Source: a virus. Taken from it: a stretch of DNA of 21,133 nt. Positions 14,057-20,352 of this stretch are shown here, piece after piece. The stretch lies in IMG/VR virus record IMGVR_UViG_3300036770_003577, positions 1 to 21,133 of that record; one strand, 5' to 3'. Every line of letters starts with the position of its first letter. The stretch's first letter is position 1. Under the pieces are notes generated by a model. It did no database searches and was not told the origin of the DNA. It worked only from the letters and a program-made list of their open reading frames with translations. The position numbers and the translations under genes are program-made.

Positions 14057-15205
14057 TAATTAAAAATAAGTGTCATGAAGAGAATAATAACAGAATTAGA
14101 AAAGAGAAAGGTGATTAATCTTGCAAAAAATGGTTTTAGCAGACCAAATATAGCTAAAATGTCAGGAGTGAGTCAAGCTTCTGTAGATAGAATACTACGT
14201 AAAACAGGTGTTAGTTCAAATGGTAGAGCTAAAGCTGTAAGGCCAAATCACGATGAAAAGGTTAGGGAATTACATTCAAAAGGAATTCCTGATAAAGAAG
14301 CTTATTCACAATCCGGTTTATCATATGCTCAATATTTATTTGTACGTAAGAAATTAGGTTTAAAATATATTGCTGTTAAACAAGTTTGTAATTTATCTCA
14401 ACGTCAAAAAGAGATATTAATAGGAACAATGATGGGTGATGGTAATATATCAAAATGTGGTAAAGGTACTCGTATCGAAACATATAAAATAAATATAGGT
14501 CATTCTCACAAGCAGTATAAATATTTTGAATGGAAGTTAGAACAACTTAATATTAAAGGTAGTATTTTCTGTAGAATGTCTAGTAAAAATCATTGGGGTT
14601 TGTGGGCTAGTTCTTTACCATATGAAAATCTTAAATATTATTATCGAATGTTTTATATTAATGGTGTAAAAACTATTACTAAAAACATGCTTGAGAAATT
14701 AACACCATTATCTATAGCTGTTTGGTACATGGATGATGGAACTGTAAGTGATACATATTATATATGTACTCAAGGTTTTGGTAAAGAAGGTTGTGAAAAA
14801 ATAAGAACTTGGTTATATAATAAATATAGTATTGAATCAAGTTTAAATTATCCTAAATCTCAAGACCAACCAGTCCTTAGAATAAAATCATCATCTCGTA
14901 GTAAATTTACTGAATTAATTGAACCTCATATATTACCAGAATTTAACTATAAAATATATTCCAGTAGTCCTTCTAAAAAATCCCGTTAAACAAGGAAACT
15001 CTCAATGAGACAACCCTGTGCTAAATCATTTAGAAATAAATGTAAATGCCGAACGACTAGACATGATGCTTAACAGATAATGCTGATGCTATAAATTGTC
15101 CACGAAAGCGGGAGTCATGTATAAGAATACATGATATGATATAGTCTAAACTATATAGTGATATATAGAAGTATAGAATAAAGAATCTATACATTAATAA
15201 AATTG
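14057..15205 (+). ncRNA. Group I intron in the recT-like gene
   Basis: The 1149-base intron starts with TAA in frame and ends in G15205. P1 is AGAAGGAT of the exon (14049-14056) with GTCCTTCT (14967-14974): 8 bp ending in the diagnostic U-G. P10 is ACTGG of exon 2 (15207-15211) with CCAGT (14961-14965), immediately next to the P1 strand as expected. Core: hairpin TCTC-AAT-GAGA (15000-15010, P5-like), CATTTA-GAAA-TAAATG (15027-15042), P7 GACTA (15055-15059) with TAGTC (15142-15146), P9 CTATATA-GTGA-TATATAG (15151-15168), and GTATAG/CTATAC (15171-15176 / 15187-15192). It shares AACGACTA and ATGATATAGTCT with the dnaB intron. The joined reading frame is HKKD|NWKKLPRFM. Subgroup was not determined. 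Confidence 0.93.
14075..14989 (+). CDS. LAGLIDADG homing endonuclease of the recT intron
   Basis: This is a 304-residue homing endonuclease whose ATG lies 18 bases into the intron. The N-terminal 100 residues hold two helix-turn-helix-like segments (KVINLAKNGFSRPNIAKMSGVSQASVDRILRKTG, and GIPDKEAYSQSGLSYAQYLFVRKKLG), probably adding DNA contacts. The nuclease core has motif 1 KEILIGTMMGDGNIS (about 111-125) and motif 2 LSIAVWYMDDGTV (about 219-231), both with the acidic residue. It belongs to the same family as the enzyme in the dnaB intron but is clearly diverged. The last codons, 296-300 (TCC AGT AGT CCT TCT), contain both the P10 and P1 pairing strands of the ribozyme, so C-terminal sequence is constrained at RNA level. 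Confidence 0.93.
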   Translation: MKRIITELEKRKVINLAKNGFSRPNIAKMSGVSQASVDRILRKTGVSSNGRAKAVRPNHDEKVRELHSKGIPDKEAYSQSGLSYAQYLFVRKKLGLKYIAVKQVCNLSQRQKEILIGTMMGDGNISKCGKGTRIETYKINIGHSHKQYKYFEWKLEQLNIKGSIFCRMSSKNHWGLWASSLPYENLKYYYRMFYINGVKTITKNMLEKLTPLSIAVWYMDDGTVSDTYYICTQGFGKEGCEKIRTWLYNKYSIESSLNYPKSQDQPVLRIKSSSRSKFTELIEPHILPEFNYKIYSSSPSKKSR

Positions 15206-15397
15206 AACTGGAAAAAATTACCAAGATTTATGATGTATGCTCGATGTGTTGTACGTGGTGCAAGAGGTGTAGCGAGTGACATCATGGGTGGTCTATACGA
15301 TACTCATGAAGTAGCTGAATTTTCTAAAATTGATTTTACATTAGATCCAAAAACTAACGACGTTATTCCCGTTGAATACGAGGAAGTAGACGTATAA
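15206..15397 (+). CDS. recT: RecT-type single-strand annealing protein, exon 2
   Basis: Exon 2 adds 63 residues starting NWKKLPRFMMYARCVVRGARGVASDIMGGLYDTHEVAEF, which is the conserved RecT C-terminal block (W-x-x-x-P-x-x-M-x-x-R...R...D-x-x-x-G-x-Y-x-x-x-E). The spliced protein is 242 residues. A TTG at 15203 could be misread as a separate start, but it straddles the intron end and the exon cannot fold as RecT alone. The C-terminus is acidic (VIPVEYEEVDV). The stop TAA lies inside the second copy of the leader motif. Confidence 0.87.
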   Translation, partial: NWKKLPRFMMYARCVVRGARGVASDIMGGLYDTHEVAEFSKIDFTLDPKTNDVIPVEYEEVDV

Positions 15398-15406
15398 ACT
15401 AACTAA
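15394..15406 (+). promoter_or_regulatory. Leader motif ATAAACTAACTAA, copy 2
   Basis: Identical 13-base copy that includes the recT stop codon and ends 27 bases before the next ATG. Confidence 0.5.
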
Positions 15407-15433
15407 CAATATTTAACTCAAAATTATTAAACA

Positions 15434-15958
15434 ATGTTTGATACATCAAGAGTAAAACCAAAAGAAACAATCGTTATTTCTCAACCTACAAAATATCCTA
15501 ATACACCAGTATTAACATTGATACCAGGAAATGATGAGAAACGTCATACGATTAAATTAAACCAAAAAGCAGTACAAGTAATGGGTATTAATCCTGATAA
15601 GAATAGAATAATTCTTGTTCCAGATTATGATATTGCTGGAGACAACCAACCTACTAACTACCAAACAATTCTCGCTGTAACAGCTGAGAAAACAGTTCGC
15701 ATTAATGACCGTAATACAAAAACATACGATTGTCATTTAGCAACACGTTCTATCAAATCTAAAGAAATCCACAATGCTATTTGTACATTGTTCAATTTGA
15801 ATGAGGAACAAGAACATGAGGTGGAAATCGTAACTACTTCATTACCAGATGTTTATGTGTTCCATTTATTGAATACTAACGTAACTCCAACAGTCGAGTC
15901 AGTTGATGTAGAGTTCAACAAAGGTGAAGAAGTACAAGTAGAGGAGTCAATCGCGTAA
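15434..15958 (+). CDS. Unrecognised protein between RecT and SSB
   Basis: I do not recognise this 174-residue protein. It looks beta-rich over most of its length (PVLTLIPGNDEKRHTIKLNQKAVQVMG, NRIILVPDYDIAG, TILAVTAEKTVRINDRNTKTYDCHLATRS), with a short helical region EIHNAICTLFNLNEEQ and an acidic C-terminal tail (EFNKGEEVQVEESIA) reminiscent of tails that compete with DNA or dock partners. It has the same leader motif as recT before it and ssb after it, so the three are probably expressed together and at similar levels. A role with the recombination proteins is an inference from position. Confidence 0.8.
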   Translation: MFDTSRVKPKETIVISQPTKYPNTPVLTLIPGNDEKRHTIKLNQKAVQVMGINPDKNRIILVPDYDIAGDNQPTNYQTILAVTAEKTVRINDRNTKTYDCHLATRSIKSKEIHNAICTLFNLNEEQEHEVEIVTTSLPDVYVFHLLNTNVTPTVESVDVEFNKGEEVQVEESIA

Positions 15959-15960
15959 AA

Positions 15961-15973
15961 ATAAACTAACTAA
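15961..15973 (+). promoter_or_regulatory. Leader motif ATAAACTAACTAA, copy 3
   Basis: Identical 13-base copy two bases after the preceding stop codon, ending 28 bases before the ssb start. Here the stop codon is not part of the motif, arguing that the motif itself is conserved. Confidence 0.5.
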
Positions 15974-16001
15974 TATTTTGTAATATCAATTTGATATACA
16001 A

Positions 16002-17078
16002 ATGAAATCAACAAGTAAAACAAAAAACCAATCTGAGAAACCACAATTAAATTTTCGCGCAATGTTTACTGGAGAAGTATTGGCTACTCCTGTAAAGTTC
16101 AACCCAACGGCGGATGATTTGCGTAAAATCAAAAACATTAAAGATGACTTTGATGTTAAAGAACCTGAATATCGTAAAACGATCCAAGGTAATGAATATC
16201 AAACTGTATCATTATTGTTGAAGTTCAATCCTAATAAAGTATTGAAACTTAAAAATCAAGCATATCCTAATGAGATGTTTACCGAATATAAAATCTACGT
16301 ATCAAATCGTCCGAACGTAGCTGGTAAATCAGGTAAAACACAAATCATTGACCAACATAACCAATCAGCTTGGATTAAATTGGAAGGTAAAGATTCATTA
16401 GAAAAACAAGTGATGAAAGCACAAGAAGTTGATAGCCCATACTCTCCTGGCGACCCACTTCGTAAAATCAATCCTAAAACTGCCCGTGTAGCAATGCAAG
16501 GTGAAGTAGCATTATATGATTTAGTATTTAAAATGTCAACATTGGATAAACATAAAATCAATGAAGACGATGCTACTAAATCAACGTTCTTGGAAGACTT
16601 CGTATTGGGTGAAAATCCAAAAGAAGTTATGGAGAATATCTTCAATGGAGAGTGTACAAGCTTGAATATGCTTGTCGATAAAGAATCTGACTTCCCTGGT
16701 AAGGAATTCTTCTTTAATAAAGATGGTGAAAATAATCCAATTGGTGTAATGTTGGGAGTTCGCCCTAACGATTCTGGAGATAAAATCTATCAAGAAGTAT
16801 ATGCACCATTCACTGTATTCCCTGTTGCTCAAGAAACAACATTCCGTCCAATGGATAAAGAATATGATTATTCTGATATTAAATTTAACGGAGTTAAATT
16901 AGATAAAGGTCATCTTAACAAGAAAGCGGTTGAAGCAATGACTGACGCTAATTATCCTTGGAAAGCATTCTGGAATAATTCGTTTAAATTCCAAGAAGTT
17001 ACTGTTGATGATTTACCAAAACAAGGTAATGATATTCAACCTCCAGTAAGTCAACCTACTGACGATTTGCCATTTTAG
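16002..17078 (+). CDS. ssb: Large single-stranded DNA-binding protein
   Basis: The 358-residue protein is best explained as the phage SSB. The decisive feature is the C-terminus, QPTDDLPF: an acidic tip ending in Pro-Phe after a Gln/Pro-rich flexible linker (about 340-353), the docking tail used by bacterial-type SSBs to recruit replication and repair proteins. The body is much longer than the 110-residue OB fold of bacterial SSB; it has a Lys-rich start (MKSTSKTKNQSEKPQ), then a beta-rich region with aromatic residues, fitting an extended phage OB-fold protein. It follows RecT and an unknown gene and is closed by a terminator. The tail is clear; the fold of the body is inferred. Confidence 0.75.
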   Translation: MKSTSKTKNQSEKPQLNFRAMFTGEVLATPVKFNPTADDLRKIKNIKDDFDVKEPEYRKTIQGNEYQTVSLLLKFNPNKVLKLKNQAYPNEMFTEYKIYVSNRPNVAGKSGKTQIIDQHNQSAWIKLEGKDSLEKQVMKAQEVDSPYSPGDPLRKINPKTARVAMQGEVALYDLVFKMSTLDKHKINEDDATKSTFLEDFVLGENPKEVMENIFNGECTSLNMLVDKESDFPGKEFFFNKDGENNPIGVMLGVRPNDSGDKIYQEVYAPFTVFPVAQETTFRPMDKEYDYSDIKFNGVKLDKGHLNKKAVEAMTDANYPWKAFWNNSFKFQEVTVDDLPKQGNDIQPPVSQPTDDLPF

Positions 17079-17083
17079 TATAT

Positions 17084-17113
17084 AAAGGGAAGCCTAAAAA
17101 ACTTCCCTTTTTT
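17084..17113 (+). terminator. Rho-independent terminator after ssb
   Basis: AAAGGGAAG (17084-17092) and CTTCCCTTT (17102-17110) form a 9-bp stem around a 9-base A-rich loop, running into a T tract that ends at 17113. It starts five bases after the ssb stop codon. Confidence 0.9.
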
Positions 17114-17170
17114 GTTTTAAAAAAGGTATAATAACTACATATCTTGTGGACCTTTCAAACGAATTAACCT

Positions 17171-17220
17171 TTATAATAGATATATTAATATGAATGATTC
17201 TTATAACAGATATATTATCA
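17171..17220 (+). repeat. Imperfect 20-base direct repeat around the primase start
   Basis: TTATAATAGATATATTAATA (17171-17190) and TTATAACAGATATATTATCA (17201-17220) agree at 17 of 20 positions with a 30-base period. The second copy lies in the first codons of the primase gene. It could be a pair of protein-binding sites or a tandem promoter-like element; the rest of the 115-base gap holds the ssb terminator and AT-rich DNA. Confidence 0.45.
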
Positions 17221-18189
17221 AGGACAAGTGAAAAAGAAATAATGGAGTTTTACTGGGGAGAACGATTATTGGTTAATAGAGCAATTTATAAGAATCCAAT
17301 GAGATATGATGATACAGGAACTTGTTATTTCTTCTGGTCCAATGGTAAATTCAAATTCGCCGATAGAGCTCGGTCTCATTATTTTGATTGTTTCGACTAT
17401 GTTCAATGGCTGTTTAAATGTAATTTACGCGAAGCATTGATTAGAATAAATACAGACATGTCATTGAATAGGACTGAACAATTAATTAATTCAGCTATAC
17501 CAATTCATAAAACTAAATCTAAAAAGAAGGTTAGTTTTAAAATTAAACTAAGGGAATGGAATAATTATGACAGAGATTACTGGGCTCAATTTGGTATTAA
17601 TATACGGACGGTTAATAAAATTTGTAAGCCAGTCCAAGAATATAGTAGTAATTCTAATTCATTCAATTTCACATTAAAATATAAATATGACTACCTTAAC
17701 CCTTGCTACGTATATACATTTAGAAAGAATGTTAAATTATATTGTCCCTACTCAAAGACTAATAAATGGTCAACTAATACAGATGTCGGAGACATATTTG
17801 GTTATGATAATTTACCTAGTTTTGCAGATTCTTTATTTATAACAAGTGGTGGTAAGGATATGATGTGTATGTGGGAAATGGGATTTAATGCGATTGCGTT
17901 TCAAAGCGAGGTTACTTCAATCAATGAGGACCTACTTGAACAATTAAAGCAACGATTTAAATCTATTTATATCTTATATGATAATGATGAAGCAGGAATT
18001 AGATTATCAGCCATATTATGTGATAAATACAAACTAACTAATATTATCCTACCTAAGATTGATAAAGCTAAAGATATAGCTGAATTCTGTCAAAGATTAG
18101 GATTAAATAAAGTAAAAGAAATTATAAATGGAAAGTGTAACAAAACCATCGACCAACGCAGCTCAACCACAACAACCAGTTTCAGTTGA
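17194..18189 (+). CDS. DnaG-type primase with Toprim domain
   Basis: The 331-residue protein is a phage primase that makes RNA primers. The N-terminal 85 residues (ILSRTSEKEIMEFYWGER...YFFWSNGKFKFADRARSHYFDCFDYVQWLF) match the template-binding N-terminal domain of short phage primases but lack a full zinc-binding Cys/His set. The Toprim domain covers about 210-305: LFITSGGKDMMCMWEMGFNAIAF (Gly220-Lys221-Asp222, where many Toprims have an acidic EGxxD) and ILYDNDEAG (Asp263, Asp265). The last 20 or so residues are Ser/Thr-rich and read over the start of the next gene (62-base overlap). It starts a new unit after the ssb terminator and complements the DnaB-type helicase. Confidence 0.85.
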   Translation: MILITDILSRTSEKEIMEFYWGERLLVNRAIYKNPMRYDDTGTCYFFWSNGKFKFADRARSHYFDCFDYVQWLFKCNLREALIRINTDMSLNRTEQLINSAIPIHKTKSKKKVSFKIKLREWNNYDRDYWAQFGINIRTVNKICKPVQEYSSNSNSFNFTLKYKYDYLNPCYVYTFRKNVKLYCPYSKTNKWSTNTDVGDIFGYDNLPSFADSLFITSGGKDMMCMWEMGFNAIAFQSEVTSINEDLLEQLKQRFKSIYILYDNDEAGIRLSAILCDKYKLTNIILPKIDKAKDIAEFCQRLGLNKVKEIINGKCNKTIDQRSSTTTTSFS

Positions 18190-18385
18190 TGAAATTATGA
18201 CTAAGCTTAATATGGACTTCTCTCTATTGAGAATTCGCGCTTCATTATTTGAATTGAAAAAAGCCAAACTAGAAACATTGAAAGATATGTTGAATAATGG
18301 TGGATTGAATAATGAGCAAATTGAAAAAGCTCAGTCTACAATTTCATCATTATGCGATGAATTAATTAACCTACCAACAAGCTAA
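18128..18385 (+). CDS. Small helical protein overlapping the primase gene
   Basis: I do not recognise this 85-residue protein. It starts Gln/Pro-rich (PSTNAAQPQQPVS) and is then almost wholly helical, with a likely coiled-coil (residues about 22-80: LLRIRASLFELKKAKLETLKDML...EQIEKAQSTISSLCDEL). The ATG at 18128 lies 62 bases inside the primase gene; a later ATG at 18197 would remove the overlap but cut into the helix. The stop overlaps the next start by one base. Confidence 0.7.
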   Translation: MESVTKPSTNAAQPQQPVSVDEIMTKLNMDFSLLRIRASLFELKKAKLETLKDMLNNGGLNNEQIEKAQSTISSLCDELINLPTS

Positions 18386-18603
18386 TGAAAGTATCAGAAT
18401 TTACAGATGCAGATATTAAAACTATTATATCTGGAACCAGTAAAACACATGAGTTAGTAGAACTATCTAAACATGATAATATTGACAATATGTTTGACAT
18501 AACCGTAAAGGACCAGAAAGGTGAGACATATACAGGTATAGTTCAATATCGTGAATTACATGGTTACTCAATAGTAGGAGATACTGCATTTAAAAAATCT
18601 TAA
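18385..18603 (+). CDS. Small unrecognised protein
   Basis: I do not recognise this 72-residue protein. Its ATG overlaps the previous stop by one base. It has a short helical start and a beta-rich end (MFDITVKDQKGETYTGIVQYRELHGYSIVGDTAF), suggesting one small alpha/beta domain. It ends the primase unit, six bases before the terminator stem. Confidence 0.7.
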   Translation: MKVSEFTDADIKTIISGTSKTHELVELSKHDNIDNMFDITVKDQKGETYTGIVQYRELHGYSIVGDTAFKKS

Positions 18604-18608
18604 TTAAC

Positions 18609-18642
18609 AACCCCGTACTAACAATACGGGGTTTTCTTTTTT
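18609..18642 (+). terminator. Rho-independent terminator directly before the ligase start
   Basis: AACCCCGTA (18609-18617), loop CTAACAA, TACGGGGTT (18625-18633), a perfect 9-bp stem, then TTCTTTTTT. The T tract ends only two bases before the ligase ATG at 18645, leaving no room for a normal promoter between them. Confidence 0.9.
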
Positions 18643-18644
18643 AT

Positions 18645-19757
18645 ATGAAATTACAAAGATTATATCGTAAAGATCAAAATGGTAAAATAACATTCATTGA
18701 TCTTTACACTAAGAAAGATTCCGGGTTACAATCATACACAAAATATACTCGTACGGGAATATTAGGTAGAGAGGATAAAGCTAAAACAAGTAAGGTTCAA
18801 GTTAAAACTGGTAAGAATATAGGTAAATCAAATGAAACGACACCTCAACAACAGGCTGAACGTGAACTACTTAGCGAGTGGAACCTACTATTCAATCAAG
18901 GTTATAAAGGGGACGTGACACAAGTCGCTGATTCTCAATACAATACCTTCGCCGACCAATCATTAATGCCGATGCTATTAAATAAGGATAAAGGTAAATT
19001 CCAACCTTGTTATGCACAACGTAAGTATGATGGTGTTAGATGTATTGCTGAAAGACATAATGGAGAGGTTAGAATAAAATCTCGTGAGGGAAATGTATTC
19101 AATATACCTCATATATTAGAGTCTGTAACTAAATTAATGAATGAACAACTTGATCAACCACTTGATGGAGAGTTGTATATACATGGAGTTGAATTACATG
19201 ATATTATTAGTATGGTTAGTACTGGAGATATTAATTGTAAATTAGAATACCATATTTATGATGTACCAGTTGCTCAGTTGGAATTTAGTCAACGTCGTAA
19301 TCTATTATTAGCTCTTTCGGTTGATAATATTCCAAACTTGAAAATAGATTATGGTAAACCTTGTCAAACAGAATATGACCTACAATTGTTCCATGAAGAA
19401 TCCCTACTATTAGGATATGAAGGAACAATTGTGTGTAACCCCACTGGACAGTATGAGTTTGGATTCCGTACATCTGATAAATCTAAAATCAAACCTCGTC
19501 AAACAGATGAGTTTGAATGTATTGATCAATATTGGAATAAAGGTAAAATGTCCAATCAAACAACCCTTATCTGTAAGAATAAAGAGGGTAAAACATTCCA
19601 TGTTAAATTGAAAGGTAATAATCAACAACGTGAGGAATGGGCCCGTAACTTTGATGAGAAAGTTAAAGGTAAACTAATAACGATTGAATATCGTAAATTA
19701 TCTAAATACAATACACCAATTGAAGGAGTGGGTGTAGCAATCCGTGATTATGAATAG
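18645..19757 (+). CDS. ATP-dependent DNA ligase
   Basis: The 370-residue enzyme seals nicks using ATP. Motif I is QRKYDGVR with Lys127 as the residue that takes AMP; then SREGN (147-150), motif III LDGELYI (173-179), IIIa YHIYDV (202-207), IV YEGTIV (258-263) and V KSKIKPR (279-285). A C-terminal OB-like region follows (about 286-370). The N-terminal 90 residues, with KTGKNIGKSNETTPQQQAEREL, form an extra domain resembling a WGR-like or DNA-binding module seen in other phage ligases. The gene stands directly behind a terminator and its last bases overlap the nuclease gene. Its job would be joining Okazaki fragments after primer removal by the exonuclease downstream. Confidence 0.93.
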   Translation: MKLQRLYRKDQNGKITFIDLYTKKDSGLQSYTKYTRTGILGREDKAKTSKVQVKTGKNIGKSNETTPQQQAERELLSEWNLLFNQGYKGDVTQVADSQYNTFADQSLMPMLLNKDKGKFQPCYAQRKYDGVRCIAERHNGEVRIKSREGNVFNIPHILESVTKLMNEQLDQPLDGELYIHGVELHDIISMVSTGDINCKLEYHIYDVPVAQLEFSQRRNLLLALSVDNIPNLKIDYGKPCQTEYDLQLFHEESLLLGYEGTIVCNPTGQYEFGFRTSDKSKIKPRQTDEFECIDQYWNKGKMSNQTTLICKNKEGKTFHVKLKGNNQQREEWARNFDEKVKGKLITIEYRKLSKYNTPIEGVGVAIRDYE

Positions 19758-20352
19758 AACATTTGATTCAGATGAAGAACGTTATTTCTATCACTGGTTA
19801 TTAGAGTTACAAGAATCTGGTTATATTTCTGAAATATTAGAGCAACGTACTTATGAAGTGTGTAGTGATAAAATAGTAACCAGAAGAAGTAAAACATTAA
19901 AGAAGGATAAATCTGAACTATTCATATTAACTAAAAAACGTGAATATACTCCAGACTTCGAGTTCAACTTTACTGAAAAAGCTCGCGGATTATTTTTCCA
20001 TGATGTAAACGGTGGTTATGAAAAACGTCCATTCTTCTATATTCATAATCCAGATCTTCTATGTATAGTTGATATAAAGGGTTCATTCACCGCTCAATTC
20101 AATAGTTCCATTACTTTCCCCGACAGACAATCAATGTTAATGAAAACCTATAATCTATATGTTCAAAAAGTAATTCCGTATGGTAACAAGAAAGGTCAAA
20201 CAACCTTATTTAATTCTACGTTTACCCCACAGGTTATGATTACAGAACAAGTATATAAAACAAATGGTAAAACATGGAAGGTTGGCGATAGTAAATTAAA
20301 ATGGAATGTATTAAACTTAGATAAATATGTTAATTCCAAGACTATGGATTGA
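19750..20352 (+). CDS. PD-(D/E)XK-type nuclease
   Basis: The roughly 200-residue protein carries the motif layout of the PD-(D/E)XK nuclease fold: an early Glu in SDEERYFYHWLLEL (Glu9/Glu10), REYTPDFEFNF with Asp69, and CIVDIKGSF with Asp108 and Lys110. Similar small proteins in phages include endonucleases of the Holliday-junction or replication-nick type, but the substrate cannot be read from the sequence. I start at the ATG at 19750, eight bases before the ligase stop; a GTG at 19744 is possible. The last 26 bases overlap the FEN-type exonuclease gene, so the ligase, this nuclease and the exonuclease look like one coupled set. Confidence 0.8.
   Translation: MNRTFDSDEERYFYHWLLELQESGYISEILEQRTYEVCSDKIVTRRSKTLKKDKSELFILTKKREYTPDFEFNFTEKARGLFFHDVNGGYEKRPFFYIHNPDLLCIVDIKGSFTAQFNSSITFPDRQSMLMKTYNLYVQKVIPYGNKKGQTTLFNSTFTPQVMITEQVYKTNGKTWKVGDSKLKWNVLNLDKYVNSKTMD

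Noticed and set aside
11888-15205. Inteins instead of introns
   Set aside because: The exon frames stop at or just inside each insertion, the endonucleases have their own start codons, and no intein splicing motifs (Cys/Ser1, terminal His-Asn) are present.
11888-15205. Group II introns
   Set aside because: There is no reverse transcriptase, no GUGYG start and no domain V; the features match group I.
13520-15397. Frameshifted or decayed recT gene
   Set aside because: The break coincides with exact P1 and P10 pairings, and the two parts join in frame to a full RecT; nothing is decayed.
16295-16832. Two overlapping minus-strand reading frames opposite ssb
   Set aside because: They are shadows of the ssb codons, with no leader, no motif and a Ser/Leu-rich composition typical of antisense frames.
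17115-17193. Bacterial promoter before the primase gene (TTGTGG ... TATAAT)
   Set aside because: The spacing is about 22 bases, too long for a sigma-70 promoter, and the Bacteroidota -7/-33 pattern is not present; no promoter call is justified.
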